Below are positions 1 to 8,387 of a stretch of DNA of 48,810 nucleotides, piece after piece (position 1 is the first letter of the stretch; each line of letters opens with the position of its first letter). Both the position numbers and the translations under genes were made by a program. Under the pieces are notes generated by a model that did no database searches, was not told the DNA's origin, and saw nothing but the letters and a program-made list of their open reading frames with translations. The stretch is from UBA2862 sp045637485 (GTDB lineage: Bacteria > Bacillota > Clostridia > Christensenellales > Aristaeellaceae), in NCBI GenBank assembly GCA_045637485.1, contig JAZTZK010000047.1, forward strand, positions 1 through 48,810, written 5' to 3'.

Positions 1-102
1 GGGGCAGCCCCCTTTGTGGAGGTATTGGACGGCGAGTTTGAAAACGTGGTCGGCTTCCCGGTGGTTGAGGTCAGGGAAATGCTGGCCAAACTGGGAATGT
101 AG
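1..102 (+). CDS. maf: Maf-family nucleotide pyrophosphatase, C-terminal end (partial)
   Basis: The first 33 codons visible are open to a TAG and match the conserved end of Maf/YhdE proteins: a strand with PFVEVLDGEF followed by the NVVGFP motif and a short final helix. Maf proteins are house-cleaning nucleotide pyrophosphatases that hydrolyse non-canonical nucleoside triphosphates; the name comes from septum defects on overexpression in Bacillus. The 5' part lies outside the window. Identity rests on this short piece and on position: maf sits just upstream of mreB in many Firmicutes, as here. Confidence 0.8.
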   Translation, partial: GAAPFVEVLDGEFENVVGFPVVEVREMLAKLGM

Positions 103-157
103 TTTATATTGAACAGAGGCATGAAGAGAGGATCAGCAAAAGGCAACGACCGCTTTT

Positions 158-192
158 CATTCCTCATTCCTCATTCCTCATTTCTCATTCCT
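158..192 (+). repeat. Heptamer tandem repeat (CATTCCT x5) before mreB
   Basis: Five tandem 7-bp units lie between maf and mreB: CATTCCT, CATTCCT, CATTCCT, CATTTCT, CATTCCT, followed by AATTC. The array ends about 10 bp before the mreB ribosome-binding site. A related array in the opposite orientation (unit ATTAGGA) follows mreC at 2401-2449. The rest of the 103-214 spacer shows no clear promoter. Confidence 0.85.
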
Positions 193-214
193 AATTCAAA
201 TCAGGGGGTTTGTG

Positions 215-1255
215 ATGGGCGTTTTTTCATCCGGCGGCGTGGGCATCGACCTGGGGTCCGCCAATGTGACGATATGTCTTGAAAACGAGGGCGTCGTGCT
301 GCGGGAGCCCAGCTATGTGCTGACGCTGCGGGAGGACATCGACCAGATCCTGGCCGTGGGCCGGGACGCCCGACAGATGCTGGGGCGCACGCCCAAGGAC
401 GTGGCGCTGATCTCCCCCATCAACGACGGCGCGGTGGGCAACGTCGAACTGACCACGGCGCTGCTGCAGCGGCTGGCGGAAAAGGCGCTGGGCAAGCGGC
501 GGGCGCTGGAGAAGAACCGGCTGGCGGTCTCGATGTCCCAGGGCTGCACCCGCGTGGAGCAGGCCGCCCTCGAGGAGGCCGTGCGCACCGCCGGCGCGCG
601 CCGAAGCGCCATGGTGCGCTCTTCCGTGGCGGCGGCGCTGGGCGCGGGCGTGCCCATCGAGGAGCCCCGGGGTTCGCTGCTGGTGTGCATCGGCGGCTCC
701 ACCACCGACGTGACCATCGTATCGATGAACGGCGTCGTGGCGGCCCGCACGCTGCGCGTCGGCTCGCTGGGCATGGACGAGGCCATCATGCGCTACATAC
801 GCCGGGAAAAGGGCCTGATCATCGGCCAGCGCACCGCCGAGGACCTGAAGATCGACCTGGGCTCGGCCATGCGCTCCCCCACGCTGATCCGCCAGAAGGT
901 CTCGCTGCGGGGCAGGGACGCCGCCACCGGCAAGCCCACCACCGTGGAGATCACCGCCGCAGACGTGCACAACGCCCTGCAGCCGCCGCTGGAGGCGCTG
1001 GTGGAGAGCATAAGGGACGCCTTCGAGAACATACCGGCGGAGCTGGCCGAGGACATACTGCCCCAGGGGCTGTACCTGTCCGGCGGCGGGGCGCTGCTGG
1101 AGGGGCTGAGCGAGCGCCTGGGCGAGATGCTGGGTTTGAAGGTCAGCATCGATGAAAACCCCCAGGACGACACCGCCCTCGGGCTGTGCATGATCGCCTC
1201 CAACGACCGGCTGATGCAGAAATTCGAGCAGAGCGGCTGCCTGATCGAAATATAA
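215..1255 (+). CDS. mreB: Rod-shape actin homologue MreB
   Basis: Actin-fold cytoskeletal protein that polymerises under the membrane and positions the wall-elongation machinery. The 346-residue product is normal length. The phosphate-1 loop GIDLGSANVTI lies near residue 10, a second phosphate loop (CIGGSTTDVTI) near 155, and the adenosine motif LSGGGALLEGL near 290. The ATG at 215 follows CAGGGGG by about six bases; a GTG at 212 is an alternative. It heads mreB-mreC-mreD-mrdA-rodA, the usual elongasome order. It could be a paralogue such as Mbl, but adjacency to mreC and mreD favours mreB. Confidence 0.95.
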   Translation: MGVFSSGGVGIDLGSANVTICLENEGVVLREPSYVLTLREDIDQILAVGRDARQMLGRTPKDVALISPINDGAVGNVELTTALLQRLAEKALGKRRALEKNRLAVSMSQGCTRVEQAALEEAVRTAGARRSAMVRSSVAAALGAGVPIEEPRGSLLVCIGGSTTDVTIVSMNGVVAARTLRVGSLGMDEAIMRYIRREKGLIIGQRTAEDLKIDLGSAMRSPTLIRQKVSLRGRDAATGKPTTVEITAADVHNALQPPLEALVESIRDAFENIPAELAEDILPQGLYLSGGGALLEGLSERLGEMLGLKVSIDENPQDDTALGLCMIASNDRLMQKFEQSGCLIEI

Positions 1256-1301
1256 AAATATAAAAGCAAACACCTTCCTTTAAAGGGGAGACAACAGATA
1301 A

Positions 1302-2405
1302 ATGCCTAAGAAGAAGCAAACAGCAAAGAGCACCGGCAAGAAGAAGCGCGGCGCGCGACTGTCGTCACAGGAATTGCGGCGCAGGCGCAACGCGCGCCGG
1401 CGCGTGCTGTTTTCCATACTGGTGCTGATCGTGGTCGCCGCCGTCATCTTCTTCCTGGTGCTGCGCAACAGCAGCGAGATCTCCATCGCGGAAAACGGCA
1501 TCGGCTCGCTGTTCAGCCGGGTGCAGAGCGTATTCACCGGCGCGGCCAACGGCATCAAGGATTTCGTACACCGCTGGCGGGACTTCGACCGCCTGGAGGC
1601 GGAGTACGAGGCGCTGTCCCTTGAGAACCAGCAGCTGAGTTTGCAGCTGAACAGCGCACAGGAGGCCGTCCGGGAGAACGAGCGCCTGAAGAACCAGCTG
1701 GACGCCAGGAGCCGCTATGAATCACTGGACCCGATCTTCGCCCGGGTGATCGCCCGGGAGCCCGGCCAGTGGTTTGAGACCTTTTCCATCAACCGGGGCA
1801 AATCCGACGGCGTCGGCGCGGGCATGTCCGTGGTCAACGGCGACGGCCTGATCGGCCGGGTGTACGAGGCGGGCATGAACTACGCCAAGGTCATCTGCAT
1901 CGTGGATTCCCGCAGCGCGGTGGCCTGCATGGTGCAGAGCACACGCGACAACGGCATCATGCGCGGGCGCGTGGCCGCCACCTCCACCGACGCCGCGTGC
2001 TATATCTACTACCTGCCCAGCCTGAACAGCGTCATGCCCGGCGATACCGTCATCACCTCGGGCACCGATTCGCTGTTCCCGAAGGGCCTGCACATCGGCA
2101 CCATCACCGCCATATCGATGGACGCCGGCAGCGAGGGCAGCTACGCCGTGGTCACCCCGTCGGTGGACTTCCGGCACATCGAGGAGGTCTTCGTGCTGCG
2201 CGAGGTCATCGAGACCGATTCCGACGAGGCCCTGCCCGTCATGGGCGCCGCCCAGTCGTCCGGCGTCACCGCCACGCCCGCGCCCAACGTCACGCCCACG
2301 CCCTCCCCGACCCCGGCCGAGGAGACCTGGAGCTATCCGTCCGCAGGCGCGACGCCGGAGATCCTGGAAACCCTGCCCGAGGACGAATGGGCGAGAGGAA
2401 ATTAG
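1302..2405 (+). CDS. mreC: Rod-shape-determining protein MreC
   Basis: Bitopic membrane protein of the elongasome that bridges MreB/MreD to PBP2. The 367-residue product has a Lys/Arg-rich cytoplasmic N-terminus (about 1-34), one membrane segment (about 35-53), a coiled coil (about 88-130) and the beta-rich MreC domain (about 140-300). The C-terminus is a Pro/Thr-rich, probably disordered tail of about 60 residues, longer than in many MreCs. AAAGGGGAG lies about 11 bases before the ATG. The stop codon lies inside a heptamer repeat array. Confidence 0.95.
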   Translation: MPKKKQTAKSTGKKKRGARLSSQELRRRRNARRRVLFSILVLIVVAAVIFFLVLRNSSEISIAENGIGSLFSRVQSVFTGAANGIKDFVHRWRDFDRLEAEYEALSLENQQLSLQLNSAQEAVRENERLKNQLDARSRYESLDPIFARVIAREPGQWFETFSINRGKSDGVGAGMSVVNGDGLIGRVYEAGMNYAKVICIVDSRSAVACMVQSTRDNGIMRGRVAATSTDAACYIYYLPSLNSVMPGDTVITSGTDSLFPKGLHIGTITAISMDAGSEGSYAVVTPSVDFRHIEEVFVLREVIETDSDEALPVMGAAQSSGVTATPAPNVTPTPSPTPAEETWSYPSAGATPEILETLPEDEWARGN

Positions 2406-2449
2406 GGATTAGGAATTAGGAACTAGGTATTAGGAATTAGGAATTGAGA
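2401..2449 (+). repeat. Heptamer tandem repeat (ATTAGGA) after mreC
   Basis: Seven consecutive 7-bp units: ATTAGGG, ATTAGGA, ATTAGGA, ACTAGGT, ATTAGGA, ATTAGGA, ATTGAGA. The mreC stop codon (TAG, 2403-2405) lies in the first unit. The unit is close to the reverse complement of the CATTCCT unit before mreB. Confidence 0.85.
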
Positions 2450-2488
2450 AGGCCTCATGTTATCGTTTCCTATGGAGGTAAATAAGCC

Positions 2489-3034
2489 TTGCTTCGCAGA
2501 CTTGCGCCGCTATTGATGATACTGGCCTGTGTCACGCTGGACACGACGGTCATCCCCGTGGTCTACGGCGGCGTGTACACGGTGCCGCTGACAGTGGTGG
2601 CCGTGTTCCTGATCGGCATGCTGATGGGGCGCATGAGCGGCCTGCTCTACGGCACCATCGGCGGCCTGCTGATCGACATCACCACCGGCACCCTGGGCAT
2701 GATGACCTTCTTCTTCATGGCCGCGGGCTTTATGATCGGCCTGATACTGTACAACCCGGGCGAGCGCCTGCGCACCGCCCGCCGACACGCCGGCCGAAAG
2801 CGCGTGCAGCGGGCGGCGTGGGTGTTTGCGCTGTACGCCCTGGGCGAGCTGGCGCTGTTCGTGGTCCAATACTTCAACACCGCCGAGCTGCGCCCCGCCT
2901 ATTTTGTCAACATCGGCATCAGGTCGCTGATCTGCGCCGCTTTGACGCTGCTGCTGCGCCCCGTGGTCTACGCCATACTGGTGGGCGACAAGCGCCGCGT
3001 CCCCACCCGTCACAGGGAGGTGAAATCCTTTTGA
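2489..3034 (+). CDS. mreD: Rod-shape-determining protein MreD
   Basis: Small polytopic membrane protein that works with MreC in the elongation complex. The 181-residue product has about five hydrophobic segments, begins LRRLAPLLMILACVTLDTT, and has an Arg-rich cytoplasmic loop near residues 93-108. The start is a TTG nine bases after GGAGGT (2474-2479); no better in-frame ATG is present. The stop overlaps the start of the PBP2 gene in TTGA, implying translational coupling. Confidence 0.9.
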   Translation: MLRRLAPLLMILACVTLDTTVIPVVYGGVYTVPLTVVAVFLIGMLMGRMSGLLYGTIGGLLIDITTGTLGMMTFFFMAAGFMIGLILYNPGERLRTARRHAGRKRVQRAAWVFALYALGELALFVVQYFNTAELRPAYFVNIGIRSLICAALTLLLRPVVYAILVGDKRRVPTRHREVKSF

Positions 3035-5496
3035 AGCCCTATTTCAAGCGCATGCTGCTGCTCTCCGGCATACTGGCGCTGGTGTTTGCGGCGTTTATCG
3101 TGCGCATTAACTTCATGATAAGAAGCCAGGGCGAGGCCTACACCGAGCGCGCCCAGACCCGTTCGGCCAAGACCATCACGCTCTACGGCATGCGCGGCAC
3201 CATCTACGACACCAACATGGTGCCCCTGGCCTACGACCGGCGCAGCTACAACGTGACCTTCTACCGCGACCCCCTGCGCAACAGCGAGGCCGACCGCCTG
3301 GCCTATACGAAAACCCTGGCGGATGTCATCAGGCTGATCGAGTCCAACGGCAAATCCACCGTCAACGACTTCTGGCTGAAGAAGGACGAGGACGGGGTGT
3401 GGCGCTTCGACAGCGGCTCCGGCAACGCCGCCGTCGAGGCCACCCGCGAAAGCCAGTGGCGCAGCAATTTCTACGTCAACAGGATCGAGGAGGAGGACCT
3501 TTACAGGACGCTGGTGGAGAAGTACCGCGTGCTGGAGGCCCTGGGCAACGACGCCGACGAGGACATGATCGTCAAGGTGCTGGCCCTGTGGCAGGAATCC
3601 CGCATGAACGCCTTCAAGCCCACCCCCGTCACCATCGCCTACGACGTGGGCTACGAGACCGTCTCCGAGGTGGAGGTGCGCGCGCTGGACATGCTGGGCA
3701 TCGACGTGGAGGAGAGCTCCTCCCGCGTGTATCCCCAGGGGGAGACCGCCTGCCACATCGTGGGCTATACCAGCAAGATCTCCTCCACCCAGCTGGAGAC
3801 CTACCAGAACCAGGGCTACCCCAACGACGCCTACATCGGCTCCGACGGCATCGAGCGCTCGCTGGAGGACCAGCTCTCGCCCTATATCGAATACCGCCAA
3901 GGCATCCGCTCCGTAGAGGTGGACACCCGCGGCAAGGCCGTCCGGGAGCTGTCCTACACCGCGCCGCAGAACGGCAATTCGGTGGTGCTGACCATCGACG
4001 TGGACCTGCAGGACTACATGGCCCAGAAGCTGCAGGCCGCCATCAACGACATCCGCGTGGAGCAGAACGATTCGCTGCATTGGGGCCACTGGCTGCGGGA
4101 AAATGATGACATTTTGAAGAAGTACGCCGAGGAGGGCCGGGAGATCAAGCTGGCCCAGACCGGCGCGATGGTGGCCATGGACCCCTACACCGGCCGGGTG
4201 CTGGGCATGGTCAGCATCCCCCAGTACAATCTGAGCATGTTCAACGACGGCAAGGTGGACCCCACCCTTTGGAACCAGGTGCTGGAGGGCGAAAACCCGC
4301 TGCTGAACCGGGCCATCGGCACCAAGGACGCCCCCGGTTCGATATTCAAGTTGTGCACCTCCCTGGGCGGGCTGTCCGAGGGCGTGATCACCACCGACGA
4401 GATCATCAACGACCGGGCCGAGGGCTTCACCGAGACCAACGCCGACCGCCCCGCCAAGTGCTGGACCTCCACCCCGGAGGATCACCAGAATCAGAACCTG
4501 GAAAAGGCGCTGAAGAACAGCTGCAACATGTACTTCTATACGGTGGGCTACCGCCTGGGCATCGAGCGGCTGTACCAGTGGGCCGCGGCGCTGGGCCTGA
4601 CCAGCAAGACCAACATCGAGCTGCCCGGCGAGGCCACCAGCTTCGTGGGCAACCAGCACATGCTGTACGACCCAGAGAACTCCCCCACCTGGCAGAACAC
4701 CGCCAAGCCCCTGCTGACCTACACCGCCATGAAGACGGAGCTGGAAGCGGTGTTCGCCGAGCGCAGGATGACCGTGTCCAACGAGGTGTTTGAAAAGGCG
4801 CTCAACGACCTGATGCGGATCGCGGTCACCTACGACAGCAAGGAGAAGTGGTACCTGCCCATCCGCGAGATACTGCAATACGACCTCGGCCTGCCCCGCC
4901 AGTACATCTCCAGCCACTACATGGTCAACACCTTCGTTACCTACCTGGCGGACATCTACTGGACCCCCAACGAGACCATCATGTGCGCCATCGGCCAGTC
5001 CATCACCCAGGTGACCCCGGTGGCCGTCGCCCGCTACGTCAGCGCCATCGTCAACGGCGGCACGGTATACGACGCCCAGATCGTGGACAAGATCATCGCC
5101 CCCGACGGCACGGTGGTGCTGGAAAAGCAGCCCGTGGTGGCCAACCGGATCAACACCGATCCGGCCTACTACCAGGCCATACGCGCAGGCATGGAGGACG
5201 TTACCGACGAGGTCGCCGGCGGCACCGCGGCGAAGTACTTCCTGAACAACAAGTACAAGATCGCCGCCAAGACCGGTACCTCCCAGCGCACCGAGCTGGA
5301 CGTGGAGAACAACAGCTGGATGGTGGCCTACGCCCCCGCGGAGAACCCCAGAGTCGTGGTGGTCTGCTACATCCAGAACGGCTACGCCGGCGCCTACTCC
5401 GCCTGGGCCGTCCGCCCCGTGATCAACTACTACCTGGACAGCCTGGGCTACAGCGAGACCTCCATCATGGACAGGGAGTTCACGATGGCGGACTGA
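3031..5496 (+). CDS. mrdA: Penicillin-binding protein 2, peptidoglycan transpeptidase
   Basis: Class B PBP that cross-links peptidoglycan during elongation, paired with the glycosyltransferase RodA downstream. The 821-residue product has one N-terminal membrane anchor (about 8-28), the dimerisation/pedestal region, and a transpeptidase domain with all three active-site motifs: S437-IFK, S497-CN and K747-TG. It is longer than the roughly 630 residues of E. coli PBP2, with extra segments in the pedestal and between SxN and KTG, as in many clostridial PBP2s. The start is TTG at 3031, about 10 bases after GGGAGG and overlapping the mreD stop; the frame is open further upstream but lacks a site there. 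Confidence 0.93.
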   Translation: MKPYFKRMLLLSGILALVFAAFIVRINFMIRSQGEAYTERAQTRSAKTITLYGMRGTIYDTNMVPLAYDRRSYNVTFYRDPLRNSEADRLAYTKTLADVIRLIESNGKSTVNDFWLKKDEDGVWRFDSGSGNAAVEATRESQWRSNFYVNRIEEEDLYRTLVEKYRVLEALGNDADEDMIVKVLALWQESRMNAFKPTPVTIAYDVGYETVSEVEVRALDMLGIDVEESSSRVYPQGETACHIVGYTSKISSTQLETYQNQGYPNDAYIGSDGIERSLEDQLSPYIEYRQGIRSVEVDTRGKAVRELSYTAPQNGNSVVLTIDVDLQDYMAQKLQAAINDIRVEQNDSLHWGHWLRENDDILKKYAEEGREIKLAQTGAMVAMDPYTGRVLGMVSIPQYNLSMFNDGKVDPTLWNQVLEGENPLLNRAIGTKDAPGSIFKLCTSLGGLSEGVITTDEIINDRAEGFTETNADRPAKCWTSTPEDHQNQNLEKALKNSCNMYFYTVGYRLGIERLYQWAAALGLTSKTNIELPGEATSFVGNQHMLYDPENSPTWQNTAKPLLTYTAMKTELEAVFAERRMTVSNEVFEKALNDLMRIAVTYDSKEKWYLPIREILQYDLGLPRQYISSHYMVNTFVTYLADIYWTPNETIMCAIGQSITQVTPVAVARYVSAIVNGGTVYDAQIVDKIIAPDGTVVLEKQPVVANRINTDPAYYQAIRAGMEDVTDEVAGGTAAKYFLNNKYKIAAKTGTSQRTELDVENNSWMVAYAPAENPRVVVVCYIQNGYAGAYSAWAVRPVINYYLDSLGYSETSIMDREFTMAD

Positions 5497-5520
5497 GAAT
5501 AAAAGCGCAAGGATATCGCT

Positions 5521-6768
5521 ATGCTTTCCAGAATCAAGGCATTTTTCAAGTACATACGGGATAATCGCTTCGACAGGAGCCTGATGAAATACTTCGACTG
5601 GCCCCTGTTGATCATGGTACTGGTGATTTCACTGTTCGGCGTCGTGTGCATATTCAGCGCCACCTCCAGCCAGGTCACCGAGGCTCCGGCGAACGTGGTC
5701 GAGATGCTCGAGACCCAGTCCATCACCTATCCCCGATTGCAGCTCTTCTGGATCGCCGCAGGGCTGGTGGCCATGTCCGCGGTCATATTCTTCCCCTACC
5801 AGCTCTACGAACGCTACGCAAACGCCATCTACGCTGCCAACATCATTCTGCTGACGCTGACGCTGCTGATCGCCCAGGCGGGCCGCGGCGGCATGACCGC
5901 CTTCTTCAACTGGGGCAACGACCGCGGCTTCCAGCCCTCCGAGGTGGGCAAGATCGCCATCATCATCGCGCTGTCAAAGGCCTTCTCGGTGCGCATGAAG
6001 CCCATCATGACCATCCACGACATCATCCCCCTGGCCATCTACATGGGCATACCGATGATCCTGGTGGTGCTCCAGCCGGACGTCGGCACGGCGCTGGTGT
6101 ACGTGGCAGTGTTCAGCGTGATGGTGTTCGTCTCCGGCACCAACAGCAAGCTGATCTGGGGCGTCATCATCGCGATGGTGGTGATGATGATCCCGCTGTG
6201 GTACTTCATCAACAACTCGGCCTCGGACAACTTCCGCTTCACCCGCATACTGATGTGGCTGAACCCAGAGGCCTACCCCGACGAGGCCCGGCAGGTCATC
6301 AACGGCCAGATCGCCATCGGCTCCGGCGGCCTGTTCGGAAAGGGCATCGTCTCCCCCGGCAGCTTCGCGTCGCTGGGCTACATCTCCGACGACCACACCG
6401 ACTTCATATTCGCCATCGTGTGCGAATCCTTCGGCCTGGTGGGCGGCATATCGCTGGTGGTGGGCTACGCGCTGCTGATCGGCCGGCTGATCGTGCTGTC
6501 CGTGCGCACCAAGGACCCCTACGGCTCCTACCTGATCGTGGGCGTGATGGCCATGCTCCTGTTCCATGTGGTGGAAAACATCGGCATGGTGATCGGGCTG
6601 CTGCCCGTCACCGGCATTCCCCTGCCCTTCGTCAGTTACGGCGGCTCGAACATGCTGACCAACATGATGGGCATCGGCCTGGTGCTGAATGTGGTGATGC
6701 GCTCCCGCCAGCACGAACAGCGGCAGCACACCTCGAACGCGAAGGTCGTGGCGCTGAAACGGGAATAG
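5521..6768 (+). CDS. rodA: SEDS peptidoglycan glycosyltransferase RodA
   Basis: Integral membrane polymerase of lipid II that works with the PBP2 encoded just upstream. The 415-residue product has about ten membrane segments and SEDS signatures: the D in QPDVGTALVY, GSGGLFGKG in the extracellular loop, and GIPLPFVSYGGSNM near the C-terminus. AAGGA lies about eight bases before the ATG. The partner PBP2 and the mre context make RodA more likely than FtsW or SpoVE. A strong terminator follows. Confidence 0.93.
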   Translation: MLSRIKAFFKYIRDNRFDRSLMKYFDWPLLIMVLVISLFGVVCIFSATSSQVTEAPANVVEMLETQSITYPRLQLFWIAAGLVAMSAVIFFPYQLYERYANAIYAANIILLTLTLLIAQAGRGGMTAFFNWGNDRGFQPSEVGKIAIIIALSKAFSVRMKPIMTIHDIIPLAIYMGIPMILVVLQPDVGTALVYVAVFSVMVFVSGTNSKLIWGVIIAMVVMMIPLWYFINNSASDNFRFTRILMWLNPEAYPDEARQVINGQIAIGSGGLFGKGIVSPGSFASLGYISDDHTDFIFAIVCESFGLVGGISLVVGYALLIGRLIVLSVRTKDPYGSYLIVGVMAMLLFHVVENIGMVIGLLPVTGIPLPFVSYGGSNMLTNMMGIGLVLNVVMRSRQHEQRQHTSNAKVVALKRE

Positions 6769-6779
6769 CGTTCTCATAA

Positions 6780-6822
6780 AAAAATCCCTCCCGCATAATC
6801 TTGACCGACGGGAGGGATTTTT
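6780..6822 (+). terminator. Terminator after rodA; its 3' arm carries the spoIVFA ribosome-binding site
   Basis: A perfect 14-bp inverted repeat (arms 6780-6793 and 6809-6822, core CCCTCCCG/CGGGAGGG, 15-nt loop) ends in a T run. The ATG of the next gene is at 6824, two bases after the hairpin, and its only Shine-Dalgarno sequence (GGGAGGG, 6810-6816) is in the 3' arm. Readthrough mRNA would hide that site. Confidence 0.9.
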
Positions 6823-6823
6823 C

Positions 6824-7498
6824 ATGTCTGAAAACAGCACGCTGCGCATTCACACCCAAATCAGGCCCGATACCGCGGAGGGCGAGCTGTCCGCGCCCCG
6901 GCGAAAGAAGAAGCGGCAGCGCAGCTCGAAGGCCTCCATGACCCGGGGCGACAGGCTGCTGCGCAACAGCGCCATCGCCTGCGCGCTGCTGCTGGGTATA
7001 CTCGCCCTGGGCAATCTGCGCCAGCCCTGGGCGCAGAAGGCGGCCGAGAGCATCGAACGGGCCCTGACCATGCACATCAACCTGGACGACTCCATCGGCG
7101 AGCTGACCTTTGTGCGCCAGATCATGCCGGAATCCGCGCTGGTTTTCCTGAATGTATCGGGCAATACCGCGCTGTCCATGCCCTGCGGCGGGGCGCTCGT
7201 CCACCCCTTCAGCGCGCTGCAGCCCTGGCTGGCCTTTGAAGCGGGCAACCAGCCCGTATGCGCCGCCGATGCCGGCACCGTCACCGCCGTCAGCGCGCTC
7301 TCCGGGGGCGCCCAGGGCCTGTTGGTGGACCACGGCGAGGGCCGCGAGACCCTGTACGCCAATCTCAGCGAGGTCATGGTGCAGTCCGGCGACCGCATCG
7401 CCCGGGGCCAGCGGCTGGGCGCGTGCGAAGACGGCCTCTACTTCGAGCTGCGCCAGGGCGGAGAATCCGTGGATCCCACGGAAGAATTGGGGCTGTAG
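6824..7498 (+). CDS. spoIVFA: SpoIVFA-like regulator, degenerate M23 fold
   Basis: In Bacillus, SpoIVFA holds and regulates the intramembrane protease SpoIVFB in the outer forespore membrane. The 224-residue product has a basic cytoplasmic N-terminus (about 1-45), one membrane segment (about 48-63), and a C-terminal lysostaphin/M23-like beta domain (about 120-215). The H-x(3)-D and HxH zinc ligands of active M23 peptidases are missing: the final motif reads YFE. It is therefore probably a non-catalytic scaffold. It abuts the M50 protease gene with no spacer. The symbol rests on fold plus neighbour. Confidence 0.75.
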   Translation: MSENSTLRIHTQIRPDTAEGELSAPRRKKKRQRSSKASMTRGDRLLRNSAIACALLLGILALGNLRQPWAQKAAESIERALTMHINLDDSIGELTFVRQIMPESALVFLNVSGNTALSMPCGGALVHPFSALQPWLAFEAGNQPVCAADAGTVTAVSALSGGAQGLLVDHGEGRETLYANLSEVMVQSGDRIARGQRLGACEDGLYFELRQGGESVDPTEELGL

Positions 7499-8365
7499 AT
7501 GTCGCTACGCGTCGGACGCACGCGGATCATCGTCCATCCGCTGGCGCTGCTGTATCCGCTGGTTGCGGCCATGCTGGGGACAGGCGCGGAGACGGCGTCG
7601 CTGGCGATCGCGCTGGCATTCCACGAGGCCGCCCACCTGCTGGCCGCCCATGTTCTGGGGGTGGGTATCGCGAGCCTCCGCCTGACGCCCTTTGGCGGCG
7701 CCATGGGAATGGAAAACCCCTATAGCTTATCGCCCCTGCGCCTGGCGATCGTCTCCGCCGCAGGTCCCTTGGCCAACGCCCTGCTGACGCTGACCGCAGC
7801 CGCCCTCGCCCACTGGCGAATGCTCTCCCCCGGCTTCGCGCTGAGCCTCGTGCAGACCAATCTCCTGCTGCTGGCCTTCAACCTGCTGCCCGCGTTGCCG
7901 CTGGACGGCGGCCGAATATTCTACGCATTGCTGTCTGTGAAGCTCAGGCGGGAAAGGGCGCTGGAAATCGGCATCCGGTCAGGCCGCTTTGTGGCGGCGC
8001 TGCTGCTGCTCACCTGCGCCGCCTTCGCCGCGAGGTGGCACAGGGTCAACCTGTCCTTCCTGTTCGCGGCGGCGTTCATATGGGCCAGCGCCGCCGACGA
8101 GCGCCAGGCATTTTCAGACGCCCCGATGAAGACCCTGCTCGGGATCCTTCGCCCCATCGACGGCCCCGTCCCCGCCCAGGTTTGCGCGGTAGACGCCGAT
8201 TGCGCCATCCACACCGCCCTGAAGGCCACCCGGTCCGATTCCCCGACGCTCTATGCCGTCTACAAGGACGATCGCCTGTCATCCATCACAGACGACAGGC
8301 GATTGGTAAAGGTCGCGCTGGCGCGCGGCATGTGGGCGAGGGTGGGAGAGGCAAGCAAATACTGA
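7499..8365 (+). CDS. spoIVFB: M50 intramembrane metalloprotease, SpoIVFB-like
   Basis: Site-2-protease family enzyme. The Bacillus homologue cleaves pro-sigma-K in the mother cell during sporulation. The 288-residue product has the zinc motif HEAAH in a membrane helix near residue 42 and the second metal motif NLLPALPLDGGR near residue 130, with several membrane segments. The C-terminal 80 residues form a soluble CBS-like region, as in SpoIVFB. The ATG directly follows the spoIVFA stop. The family and pairing fit sporulation; the substrate is inferred. Confidence 0.85.
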   Translation: MSLRVGRTRIIVHPLALLYPLVAAMLGTGAETASLAIALAFHEAAHLLAAHVLGVGIASLRLTPFGGAMGMENPYSLSPLRLAIVSAAGPLANALLTLTAAALAHWRMLSPGFALSLVQTNLLLLAFNLLPALPLDGGRIFYALLSVKLRRERALEIGIRSGRFVAALLLLTCAAFAARWHRVNLSFLFAAAFIWASAADERQAFSDAPMKTLLGILRPIDGPVPAQVCAVDADCAIHTALKATRSDSPTLYAVYKDDRLSSITDDRRLVKVALARGMWARVGEASKY

Positions 8366-8387
8366 TTTGTCGTTCCGCGACAAATCA
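8363..8387. terminator. Hairpin between convergent spoIVFB and MATE genes
   Basis: A 10-bp perfect inverted repeat, TGATTTGTCG / CGACAAATCA, with a five-base loop, spans the stop codons of both convergent genes. There is no long T run on either side, so bidirectional termination is inferred from position and symmetry. Confidence 0.5.

Noticed and set aside
3010..4917. 635-codon antisense frame over PBP2
   Set aside because: All transpeptidase motifs are on the plus strand; the antisense frame is a shadow.
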